Shown piece after piece: positions 47,047-55,075 of a stretch of DNA of 64,000 nt. Position numbers and translations under genes: made by a program. The DNA comes from an uncultured Alphaproteobacteria bacterium (GTDB taxonomy: Bacteria; Pseudomonadota; Alphaproteobacteria; HIMB59; GCA-002718135): contig CACNND010000002.1 of assembly GCA_902621725.1 (NCBI GenBank), positions 64,049-128,048 on the forward strand, written 5' to 3'. Numbering within the stretch: the stretch's first letter is position 1; every line of letters begins with the position of its first letter. The notes beneath the pieces were generated by a model. That model saw only the letters and a list, made by a program, of their open reading frames with translations, was not told the origin of the DNA and did not search any database.

Positions 47047-47468
47047 AATGTTGTTGGGGTAGTTTAGAAATGAAATATTTTAATAATCAAAATTGAAGTT
47101 AATGTCAAAATAATAATAAATATATAATTTATATATTTAATTGTAGTATTAGTTGTAAGGTTAAAAAGCTTAATTATTCCTTTATTATCGCATCATACAT
47201 TATTTACCAACATATGAATAATAAATCTAACAAACATGTTAATTTAAAGAATATTTAAAAAAAATTATTATTTTTAAATAATTTGCAGTGCAATAAATTT
47301 CTAATAACTTGTTATTAATTTTGTATAATAAATATATTAACACCCACCCTATAATATTAAGACAAGTTATTAAGTTGTTAACAACACATTTTTAAAACAA
47401 AAGAACTATTTCTTAAATTCAAATTATATTTAATAGTGTTTATAACTATAATTTTTATTAACATACTT
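47047..47468. other. Candidate chromosomal origin of replication (oriC)
   Basis: These 422 bases hold no gene and are extremely AT-rich. They separate leftward rho-to-parB genes from rightward maf-to-smr genes, the position of oriC in many Alphaproteobacteria. Perfect inverted repeats are dense: 11-bp arms at 47117-47139, AAATTATT/AATAATTT at 47262-47284, TAATAAC/GTTATTA at 47302-47317, and GTTGTTAACAAC at 47374-47385. DnaA-box-like sites are weak: TATGAATAA (47213-47221, one mismatch) and TTATGCACC overlapping the maf start (47467-47475, one mismatch). A TTAA-N7-TTAA motif is at 47244-47258. No dnaA gene is present. Confidence 0.6.
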
Positions 47469-48059
47469 ATGCACCAAAAATTTATATTAGCTAGTTCAAG
47501 CAAATCTAGATACAAAATATTAAAAAATGCAGGATTAAATTTCACACAAAAAAAACCAAATTGCAACGAAGAGGATATTAAAAAAACCATTGATAGAAAA
47601 ACAAGGCCTGAGATTTTTGCAAAAAAACTTTCTTATGAAAAAGCAAGAAGTGTAAGTAAACAAAAACCTTATACCAACAAAATTGTCTTAGGCTGTGATA
47701 CCGTCATTTATCACAACGGAAAAATTTTAGATAAAGTAAACTCTGTTGAGAAAGCCAAAAAAAAAATTAGATCTCTATCAGGAAAGACACACCTAATAGT
47801 ATCTGGACTAACTATTTGTTTAAATGGATCTAAGGTTTGGGAAAACTACGAGAAAACTCATGTTAAAATAAGAAAGCTTAATAACAGCGAAATAAATACA
47901 TATCTAAAAAAAACAGGTAAACAAATACTAAGCTCTGTTGGATGTTATCAAATAGAGAGCTTGGGGCCCAATATTATTGAGAGCATAAAAGGAGATTATT
48001 TTAATGTTATGGGATTGCCTTTATTTAATTTGCTAGATTATTTATATTCAAAAAAATGA
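47469..48059 (+). CDS. maf: Maf-like nucleotide pyrophosphatase
   Basis: Maf proteins hydrolyse non-canonical or modified nucleoside triphosphates (dTTP/UTP type in this neighbourhood). The diagnostic start FILASSSKSRYKILKNAGL and the metal-binding LGCDTVIY near 80 are visible, plus GCYQIESLG near 160. The ATG at 47469 is chosen because it puts FILASSS at the usual residue 5; an upstream ATG at 47436 would add a hydrophobic tail. About 196 residues. It is the first rightward gene after the origin candidate and overlaps aroE (ATGA). Confidence 0.9.
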   Translation: MHQKFILASSSKSRYKILKNAGLNFTQKKPNCNEEDIKKTIDRKTRPEIFAKKLSYEKARSVSKQKPYTNKIVLGCDTVIYHNGKILDKVNSVEKAKKKIRSLSGKTHLIVSGLTICLNGSKVWENYEKTHVKIRKLNNSEINTYLKKTGKQILSSVGCYQIESLGPNIIESIKGDYFNVMGLPLFNLLDYLYSKK

Positions 48060-48838
48060 AAAAACTTTACGTAGTTGGGAACAAAGCATCTAAAAGTCTT
48101 TCACCAACAATATTTAACTATTGGTTTAGAAAATATAACATTAAAGCAAGTTATGGATATTTAGAGCTTACAGAAAAAAACTTTCATAATAAAATAAAAG
48201 ATGTTTTAGAAAAAAAAGATACCCTTGGTCTAAATGTCACCATTCCATTTAAAAACAAAATTATGAAACATCTTGGCAAAATAGACGCCCATGCAAAAAA
48301 AATTGGCGCTGTAAACTGTGTAACAAATAAAAAAACTATTAATGGAACCAATACTGATTGGACAGGATATTACAAAACCCTACCAAATATAAAACAAACT
48401 AAAAACAGGAAAGTTATTATTCTGGGTTATGGAGGTGCATCACACGCCATTCACTATGTTTTAAAAAAGAAGGGGTTTAAGGATATTTTAATTTTCAACA
48501 GGTCTAAGAAAAAAATTAAGTATTCAAAAAACACTGAATATACAAAAAAATATAGTGATCTTGAAACACACCTTGAGGGAGTTTTTTTAATAATTAATAC
48601 TACACCAATAAACCCTATGTTGAAAAAACACTTAAAACTTATTACCAAATCCACAATTATAAGCGACATTGTTTACACTCCAAAAAACACTTCATTTCTC
48701 AAACAGTTTCCGAAGAATAAAAAGATTTATGGAATATCAATGTTGATAGAACAGGCCAAACCATGTTTTAAAATTTGGTTTGGTAAAAACCCGTCTGTAG
48801 ATACAAAAATGCTTAACGCTATTTATAAAAAAATTTAA
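48056..48838 (+). CDS. aroE: Shikimate dehydrogenase
   Basis: AroE reduces 3-dehydroshikimate with NADPH in aromatic amino acid synthesis. SLSPTIFNYWF near 15-25 binds shikimate, NVTIPFKNKI near 60-69 carries the catalytic lysine, GAVNCVTN and NGTNTDWTGY follow, and the nucleotide loop is LGYGGASHAIHY near 122-133. 260 residues, normal. It overlaps both neighbours by a few bases. Confidence 0.95.
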   Translation: MKKLYVVGNKASKSLSPTIFNYWFRKYNIKASYGYLELTEKNFHNKIKDVLEKKDTLGLNVTIPFKNKIMKHLGKIDAHAKKIGAVNCVTNKKTINGTNTDWTGYYKTLPNIKQTKNRKVIILGYGGASHAIHYVLKKKGFKDILIFNRSKKKIKYSKNTEYTKKYSDLETHLEGVFLIINTTPINPMLKKHLKLITKSTIISDIVYTPKNTSFLKQFPKNKKIYGISMLIEQAKPCFKIWFGKNPSVDTKMLNAIYKKI

Positions 48839-49428
48839 TGACAAAAACCATAGCGATAACAGGTGGTATAGGATCAGGTAAATCAACCTTTTGTAGTAAA
48901 TTAAAAGAAAGAGGTTTTAAAATTCACAGCTCAGATGAACAGGTGGCCAAAATATATAAAAACCCTGAAAAAAAATTTGTTACTTATTTACGTACCATAG
49001 GTTTGTCTAAGTCTGTTTCAAAAAAAAAAATAGATAAAAAAATTATATCAAAGATTATTTTTGAAGATAAACAGATAAGAAAAAAGCTCGAGTTATACAT
49101 ATTTAAAATAGTTAGAAAAAAGAGGTCTGATTTTATAAAACAAGAAAAACAAAAAAAAACAAGATTAATATTTATTGATATACCATTATTGTTTGAAAAC
49201 AATTTAGAGAAACAGTTCAACAAAGTAATATCGATAATAGCCTCCAAAAGAGTAAGATTAAAAAGATTAAAAAAAACGAGAAAAATGACTGAAAACCAGT
49301 TTAAGAATATAACTCGATCTCAAACATCAGATGTTATAAGAAAAAAGAAATCTGATTATGTTATTTATAACAACTCGACATTAAATGATTATAAAATTAA
49401 GATTAATAAGCTAATAAGTAAGCTTTAG
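48838..49428 (+). CDS. coaE: Dephospho-CoA kinase
   Basis: CoaE performs the last step of coenzyme A synthesis. The P-loop is ITGGIGSGKSTFCSKL (about 7-22) followed by HSSDEQVAKIY and later FIDIPLLFENN near 110-121. The 196-residue length fits. The protein is unusually Lys-rich even for this window. Its start shares a base with the aroE stop. Confidence 0.95.
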   Translation: MTKTIAITGGIGSGKSTFCSKLKERGFKIHSSDEQVAKIYKNPEKKFVTYLRTIGLSKSVSKKKIDKKIISKIIFEDKQIRKKLELYIFKIVRKKRSDFIKQEKQKKTRLIFIDIPLLFENNLEKQFNKVISIIASKRVRLKRLKKTRKMTENQFKNITRSQTSDVIRKKKSDYVIYNNSTLNDYKIKINKLISKL

Positions 49429-49436
49429 TTAAAACA

Positions 49437-50111
49437 ATGAGAGAAATAGTAATTGATACAGAAACCACAGGCCTTGATTATAAAACCGGTGACAGAATAA
49501 TAGAAGTTGGTTGTGTGGAACTCAAAAACTATGTTCCTACAGGAAACACACTCCAATTTTATTGCAAACCAGACAGAAGTATAAGCGAAGGGGCAAAAAA
49601 CATTGTGGGTCTTTCAGATGATTTTCTTAATCAACAAAAACCATTTAAAGAAAACCTCAAAGAGCTTTTGAGTTTTTTGAAAAGTGACACATTAATAATT
49701 CACAATGCATCATTTGATTTGGGGTTTATAAATAATGAATTATCAATCCTAGGTTTATCCCCTTTAGAAAATCCAGTGGTGGATACCGTTTCTCTTGCAA
49801 GAGAGGTTTTAAACACCAGAATAGCTAACCTCGACTATTTGTGCAGAAGATTTAATATTGATTTATCAGACAGATCATTCCACGGAGCTTTGCTTGACTC
49901 CCAGCTTTTAGCAGCAGTTTATTTAGAGCTTAGAGGGGGTAAGCAATTTTCTATGGAGCTGAATTCAAACATTGACGAAAAAAACACACAAATTAACAAC
50001 AAAAACGAAACAAAAACCAAAATAATAGAAGTTAATAAAGAAGATTATCTTGCCCATAAAGAAATGTTAAAAAAACTAAAAAACCCCCTTTGGAAAAAAT
50101 TTAACTATTAA
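49437..50111 (+). CDS. dnaQ: DNA polymerase III epsilon subunit (proofreading exonuclease)
   Basis: A DEDDh 3'-5' exonuclease: ExoI VIDTETTGLD near residue 5-14, ExoII HNASFDLGFIN near 85-95, and ExoIII FHGALLDSQLLAAVY near 147-161. The C-terminal tail (about 170-224), which binds the polymerase, is Lys/Asn-rich. 224 residues. It follows coaE by 8 bases. The usual alphaproteobacterial order puts secB next; here the next gene is the Tim44-like protein. Confidence 0.95.
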   Translation: MREIVIDTETTGLDYKTGDRIIEVGCVELKNYVPTGNTLQFYCKPDRSISEGAKNIVGLSDDFLNQQKPFKENLKELLSFLKSDTLIIHNASFDLGFINNELSILGLSPLENPVVDTVSLAREVLNTRIANLDYLCRRFNIDLSDRSFHGALLDSQLLAAVYLELRGGKQFSMELNSNIDEKNTQINNKNETKTKIIEVNKEDYLAHKEMLKKLKNPLWKKFNY

Positions 50112-50141
50112 TATTTAAAAAAGTTATTATATTAAAATCAA

Positions 50142-50723
50142 ATGATTTACGGCGACCTTCAATTTTTTGATATTCTAATTTTTGCTGCTATTGCTGGATT
50201 TATTATTTATAGACTGAGGAGTGTTCTAGGGAAAAGAACAGGGTTTCAAAAAAATATTTCAGAGCCAAAACCTCAAAAAACCAAAAAACAAGAGGATTTT
50301 CAAAACATACCTTCTTTAATGGATAATGAGACAAAGTTTGAGGCCGTATATAAAAAAGTAAATAATTTTAATCACCGAGAATTTCTTGACGGTGCCAAAA
50401 AAGCATTTGAAATCATAATTTCATCTTTCAACAATGGAGATAAAAAAACACTGAAAAATCTTGTGTCTAAAGATGTTTATTCTGCTTTTGAAAAAGCGAT
50501 TGATGAAAAAACAAACAATCCAGAATCACAATTTTATTCACTTATTGTAGAGGGCATCGCAGATGCAAAAGTAGAAAATGACACAATATCAATATCGGTC
50601 AATTTTACTAGTGAGCAGATGTTAAATAATGATGAGGGTTCTATTGTTAAAAATAAAGACACTTGGACTTTTGAAAAACCAATAAACTCTTCTAGTCCTA
50701 TATGGATATTAACTCAAACTTAA
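50142..50723 (+). CDS. Tim44/TimA domain protein
   Basis: One membrane helix (about 10-26, IFAAIAGFIIYRLRSVLGKRTGF) is followed by a Pro/Lys linker and a Tim44-like domain (about 80-193) with FLDGAKKAFEIIISSFNNGDKKTLKNLV, a typical stretch of that family. In bacteria such proteins may be membrane-protein assembly or import-like factors, but the role is not established. 193 residues. It precedes the lysozyme gene in the slot before mltA-smr. Confidence 0.88.
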   Translation: MIYGDLQFFDILIFAAIAGFIIYRLRSVLGKRTGFQKNISEPKPQKTKKQEDFQNIPSLMDNETKFEAVYKKVNNFNHREFLDGAKKAFEIIISSFNNGDKKTLKNLVSKDVYSAFEKAIDEKTNNPESQFYSLIVEGIADAKVENDTISISVNFTSEQMLNNDEGSIVKNKDTWTFEKPINSSSPIWILTQT

Positions 50724-50726
50724 TAT

Positions 50727-51155
50727 TTGTCCTTTAAAGAACTCAAAGACCGAATTAAAAAAAACGAGGGCTATTCTGATAAACCCTATCAAGATCAATT
50801 AGGGTTTTATACTATTGGTTATGGTCATTTTATAACAGAAAAAGAAAATAAATATTATATTAAAAAATTTAAAAAAAAATATTTTGAAGAATTGTTTGAG
50901 AAAGACTTTAAAAAAGCACACGAACAATACAAAAAAAAATTTTTTAAAAAAGATCACACAACTTCAGAGAAAGAATTATTAATAGAAATGATTTTTCAAC
51001 TTGGAGCAAAAGGCGTCTCTAAATTTAAGAAAATGCTTTATTTTTTAAACAAAAAACAAAAATTCATGGCATCACTAGAGATGTTAGACAGTTTGTGGTA
51101 TCTGCAAACACCTGAAAGGGTTAAGAATTTAATTAAACACTATACAAAAAAATAA
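50727..51155 (+). CDS. GH24 T4-type lysozyme (muramidase)
   Basis: The 142-residue protein closely follows phage T4 lysozyme. The catalytic triad positions are kept with identical spacing: Glu14 (NEGY), Asp23 (YQDQLG) and Thr29 (FYTIGYGH). FQLGAKGVSKFKKML and SLWYLQTPERVKNLI match the central and C-terminal helices. It would cleave peptidoglycan glycan strands. No signal peptide or membrane helix is seen, so how it reaches the periplasm is unclear. The start is TTG at 50727, 3 bases after the Tim44-like stop. It occupies the place where mltA is usually found; no other phage genes are near. Confidence 0.9.
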   Translation: MSFKELKDRIKKNEGYSDKPYQDQLGFYTIGYGHFITEKENKYYIKKFKKKYFEELFEKDFKKAHEQYKKKFFKKDHTTSEKELLIEMIFQLGAKGVSKFKKMLYFLNKKQKFMASLEMLDSLWYLQTPERVKNLIKHYTKK

Positions 51156-51694
51156 TGGAAGAAGATTTTTTTCTAAAAAACATGAAGGGTGTAAAACCTT
51201 TTAAAAAAGATACCCCCATAGTTAAAACAAAAACAACTAATAAAAAAAATGTCAAATTAGATGAAAAAACTAATACTAAAAATACCAGTAAAAAAACAAT
51301 AACTGAACACAAGGTTAGTAGCTCAGAGTTTAAACTGTCGTTTGGCGAGGTGAACAAAGAGCTTAAGCGTGGAAAAATTAATATAGATAGAAGAATTGAT
51401 CTTCATGGTTATGGTTTAGTCGAAGCGCATGAAAAATTTATAAGTGAGGTAAAAAAAAATTATAACAAGAATAAAAGATGTTTGCTTATAATTACCGGAA
51501 AGGGTGTTCATAAAAAAATTGAAAATGAGCAAGACACAAGCCCTAAACTTTTCTATGGAAAGATTAAAAACTCAATAATAAACTGGATAAACGAAGACGA
51601 TCTTAGGAAATATATCTTAACATATCAAGATGCGGGTTTTGAACATGGGGGTGACGGAGCTCTTTTTGTTTATTTAAGAAAAAAAAAGTTTTAA
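51155..51694 (+). CDS. Smr domain protein
   Basis: A 179-residue protein with a disordered Lys/Thr-rich N-terminal half and a C-terminal Smr domain: IDLHGYGLVEAHEKF near 81-95, IITGKGVH near 112-119 and HGGDGALFVYLRKK at the end. Smr domains bind or nick nucleic acids; recent work on related proteins links them to collided ribosomes, but the role here is unknown. It overlaps the lysozyme stop by one base and converges with the DUF3108 gene. Confidence 0.9.
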   Translation: MEEDFFLKNMKGVKPFKKDTPIVKTKTTNKKNVKLDEKTNTKNTSKKTITEHKVSSSEFKLSFGEVNKELKRGKINIDRRIDLHGYGLVEAHEKFISEVKKNYNKNKRCLLIITGKGVHKKIENEQDTSPKLFYGKIKNSIINWINEDDLRKYILTYQDAGFEHGGDGALFVYLRKKKF

Positions 51695-52362
51695 ATTCTT
51701 TCTAACTTAAATACCCTTTTTTTGAAATGAATAAGAATTTCATATGGAAGCAAATCATCTTTAACTAAAAATTCAATTTTTTTTAAATCATTTCTTTTAT
51801 GATCAGCCCAAATATTTACATAGTCTTCAATTTCTAAAATTATATTTCCATCCTCACTTTCGTTTTGTTTAAGTGTGTAAATTCTTCTCCCATCAATTGT
51901 TTTTGCCTCATTTTCTCCGTGTAAAATATTTATAAAAGAGGTGATTGGGTCAAAATATAAATATAAGTCTTCTAGGTCTACCCTAGCTATTTCTTCTTCT
52001 ATAGGCTCTTGTTTTAATTCAATTAAATTATCGTCAAAAGACATTTTAACTATTTTTGTTTTCTTCTTAGTTTTCCAAAACTGTTTATAATTCTGAGTTT
52101 TAAATATGTTGTTTTCAATAACCCCTGTTGAAAGATAGCTTCCTTCAAATTTATATAAAGGTGAAAAAATACCAGAATTTTTCAAATTAATTTCTGTTTG
52201 ATAAATATTATCATTAATATTTAATGACCAACTAAAATTACCAATTTTAATTCCTGCTGTGCTGACCCTATATTCTGCACTAAAACTATTTGCATATGAT
52301 GTTTTAATTACAAATATAATAAAAAATATTAGAAATTTATTCAAACACGACCTCGTAAACAT
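51691..52362 (-). CDS. DUF3108 family periplasmic protein
   Basis: About 223 residues with a signal peptide ending near SYANS and then FSAEYRVSTAGIKIGNFSWSL, the typical opening of DUF3108 proteins, a beta-rich family of unknown function. ATG at 52362 is preferred over the adjacent TTG. It overlaps the GT39 gene by 26 bases, so it is the last gene of a leftward envelope group and may help place or sense its product. Confidence 0.8.
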   Translation of the reverse strand: MFTRSCLNKFLIFFIIFVIKTSYANSFSAEYRVSTAGIKIGNFSWSLNINDNIYQTEINLKNSGIFSPLYKFEGSYLSTGVIENNIFKTQNYKQFWKTKKKTKIVKMSFDDNLIELKQEPIEEEIARVDLEDLYLYFDPITSFINILHGENEAKTIDGRRIYTLKQNESEDGNIILEIEDYVNIWADHKRNDLKKIEFLVKDDLLPYEILIHFKKRVFKLERI

Positions 52363-53722
52363 CAAGTTTTCTTTTTGTAAATTTCTGATCAGGTGAATTT
52401 ATTTTTAACACCTTATATTCATTCTCTAAATAATTAATATCTGAGGGGCTCCCAATTAAAGTAAAGTTTTCATTTATGTTTTTATTAAGAGGAGATGTTA
52501 TTTTAAAGTGGTTTGTTATTTCACTACCTTCTTTATGTGGCATATAGAAATTAATATCCTTATCTCTTAATTCAAAATTAAGGCTTGAAAATAAAAGCCG
52601 ATCAGAAACCACTATATTTTTTACGACACCACCTGAAGAACCACTATAAATTTTTAGAGCATAATCATTTATACCACTTACTCGGTCAAAAATTTTAGAG
52701 GGATAACTTGTTCCAATCATAACAAAAAGAATAAAACAGACAGTAAAATTAAATATGTAATTAGCCATCTTTAAAAAAAAATTATTAATTCTAATATATA
52801 AAAGAGCAAACAAAGAAATTAAAGCTGGAGCAGCCCAATTTGCATTAGCTCTGACAAGAATGGCTTCTATCAAAACAATTAGAATTATAGGTATTGAAAA
52901 TATCAAAAAAATTTTTTGAATATAGTTCCATTTGTTAAATCCAAATAATCCACCCAAAAATATAAATGGACCCAACATTAAAATTTGAATTAATAAAAAT
53001 TCTAAACCCCTAATGAAATCTATTTCAATATTTGCAAAATTTGCATTATCCGAAGTATGCTGAAGTGTTATCCAGTCATTATTAAAATTCCAAACAATAT
53101 TTGGTAAAATAATTACAAATATACATAAAAAAGTAAGACTAAAACCTAATAAATTGTCCAAAAAAATTTTTCTAAATCTTTTATCAAATAAAATTAAAAC
53201 AAATAAACAAATCACAAAATATATAGCCGCATATTTTGATAAAAAAGCTAACCCCAGAAAAATACCTAATAATATAAAATTTTTTAAGCCTTGTTCACTA
53301 TTGATCTTAATTAATTCATTTAGTGAAAGTGTCCAAAATAATAATAAAAAAAGATCAGTACTAATTATAAAAGATGAAAAAGAAACAGCGGGTATAAATA
53401 AAAAAATTAAACAACCCGTAAATGAATCTTTTGTATTTAGCCCAGAGTTAAATAAAAGGTTATAAATGCTCCAAGCAATCAATAAATAGACAAACGATGG
53501 GAGAAGTTTTAATGAAACAAAACTACTGCCTAATATTTCTGTATAAACTCTGATTATCCATGACAAAAAAGGGGGCTTCGAAAAATAACCAAAGTCAATA
53601 TCTTTTGACCATAGCCAATACTGTGCTTCATCGCCAAACAAATTAAAAGTAGTAAAATTTAAGGCGCCTATTTTTAATAAAAGTAAAACAATAAATGATG
53701 GCAATAGAACTCTATTTAGCAT
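52337..53722 (-). CDS. GT39/ArnT-like membrane glycosyltransferase
   Basis: The ~461-residue protein has about eleven membrane segments. The first periplasmic loop carries GDEAQYWLWSKDIDFGYFSKPP near residue 30-50, with the conserved acidic pair used by GT-C/ArnT-like enzymes that take sugars from polyprenyl phosphate. Likely target is lipid A or another envelope glycan. ATG at 53722 (MLNRVLL) is preferred; a TTG 21 bases upstream would deepen the overlap. It overlaps the double-PAP2 gene by 11 bases, so the products probably act together. Confidence 0.85.
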   Translation of the reverse strand: MLNRVLLPSFIVLLLLKIGALNFTTFNLFGDEAQYWLWSKDIDFGYFSKPPFLSWIIRVYTEILGSSFVSLKLLPSFVYLLIAWSIYNLLFNSGLNTKDSFTGCLIFLFIPAVSFSSFIISTDLFLLLFWTLSLNELIKINSEQGLKNFILLGIFLGLAFLSKYAAIYFVICLFVLILFDKRFRKIFLDNLLGFSLTFLCIFVIILPNIVWNFNNDWITLQHTSDNANFANIEIDFIRGLEFLLIQILMLGPFIFLGGLFGFNKWNYIQKIFLIFSIPIILIVLIEAILVRANANWAAPALISLFALLYIRINNFFLKMANYIFNFTVCFILFVMIGTSYPSKIFDRVSGINDYALKIYSGSSGGVVKNIVVSDRLLFSSLNFELRDKDINFYMPHKEGSEITNHFKITSPLNKNINENFTLIGSPSDINYLENEYKVLKINSPDQKFTKRKLDVYEVVFE

Positions 53723-55046
53723 AATATTTTTTATACAATTCAAATAAAATTATATTTAAAATAAGAATAAAAAAGCCAGCAAACAAAATGTCACTTAAAA
53801 AATGACCACCAGCCATTATTCTAATTAAACCAAGCACTAAACCAAGAACAACACTTGCATAGAGAAAAATTATTTTTTTTGTAATTAAATATAAAATTAT
53901 AATTGAAAACCCAACAGAAGCATCGCCTGAAACAAAGGAGCAGTTTGTTTCACAAGCATTGGTTATTTCAAACCACGGGGAAAAAGACTCTTTTCCACCC
54001 AACTCCACTACATCGTTTGGTCTTGCCCTACCCCAAAAATTTTTAAGTATAAGATTTATAAATATTAAAACGCTAATAATTTGAGAAATCCATAAGAAAG
54101 CTATTTCCCTAATAGAAAATTTATAATTAAAAAAAATTTTATCAATTTTAAAGAAACTCCCAACTATTGGTAAAATTAAAATATAAATAAGTATTAGTGG
54201 TAATAAAATATCTCGAAACAATATTGAAGTTAAATCAAAACTTTGTAGTTCAAATTGTGATGCACCCTTATAAAACAAAGATGATACATATAAATCTAAG
54301 GATGGACCGGCAGTCACAAACACACAACTAAAAAACAAAATTAGAATGAAATAAAAAACCTTAGAATTTTTTTCAGGAATTAAATTTGATAATTTGTATT
54401 TATTATATTTGTTCTCTATTAATTTATTTAAAATCTTAAATAATATTAAAGCTAAAATTGCTCCAGCAACGACATCTGTAAAAAAATGTGCACTTACAAT
54501 AACTCTACTAAAAGCAACAATTGAAGCTAAAAAATAAAAAAAATATTTTAATCTTGGAAGAATAGAAACCAAAATAAAGCAAACGATAAATATCGTAGAA
54601 GAGTGTCCAGAGGGAAAAGAATGAAAATTTGATTCCATGGTAAAATATTTAAAACTAAAAACGTCTTCGAAATTAGTATGATTTGGTCTGGGTCTTCCCA
54701 CAACATGTTTTATAATTTGAGTAATTATTCCAACTGTCAAAATATATACAAAGGAAGAAATAAAAAAATTAGAAAGATTTTTTGCTGATTTAGTTTTTAT
54801 GATTTGAAGTCTGTTGTTAATATAAAAAACAATAAAGCCTATTATTGTAATAGAAAAATACCAAGACGAACTACCAAGTTTTGTTATTTCTGAAAAAAAT
54901 TCTTTTAGAAAAACTCCATTTGCCCAATCACTTAGGTTTATAAAAAAATTATAAAAAAAAAGATCTAAATCAAAAGAAGCAAAAATACTTAAAGTAATTA
55001 ATACTAAAATAAGTAATTCAAATTTGATGCTTTTAAAAATGCTCAT
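53712..55046 (-). CDS. Tandem PAP2-domain membrane phosphatase
   Basis: The 444-residue membrane protein contains two complete PAP2 domains in tandem. Domain 1 has Lys113...Arg120-Pro121, PSGH at 145-148 and Ser180-Arg181...His187...Asp191. Domain 2 has Lys335...Arg342-Pro343, VSGD at 372-375 in place of PSGH, and Arg409...His415...Asp419. PAP2 enzymes remove phosphate from lipid phosphates such as undecaprenyl diphosphate or lipid A. The two halves carry different motif variants, so they may act on different lipids. It is coupled to the GT39 transferase gene and lies 30 bases from hslU's end. Confidence 0.9.
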   Translation of the reverse strand: MSIFKSIKFELLILVLITLSIFASFDLDLFFYNFFINLSDWANGVFLKEFFSEITKLGSSSWYFSITIIGFIVFYINNRLQIIKTKSAKNLSNFFISSFVYILTVGIITQIIKHVVGRPRPNHTNFEDVFSFKYFTMESNFHSFPSGHSSTIFIVCFILVSILPRLKYFFYFLASIVAFSRVIVSAHFFTDVVAGAILALILFKILNKLIENKYNKYKLSNLIPEKNSKVFYFILILFFSCVFVTAGPSLDLYVSSLFYKGASQFELQSFDLTSILFRDILLPLILIYILILPIVGSFFKIDKIFFNYKFSIREIAFLWISQIISVLIFINLILKNFWGRARPNDVVELGGKESFSPWFEITNACETNCSFVSGDASVGFSIIILYLITKKIIFLYASVVLGLVLGLIRIMAGGHFLSDILFAGFFILILNIILFELYKKYYAK

Positions 55047-55075
55047 TTTACAACTATTAAAAAATTTAATGAGCT

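Noticed and set aside
50142-51694. A prophage around the lysozyme
   Set aside because: Both neighbours are core genes in their usual order, and there is no holin, integrase, terminase or structural gene.
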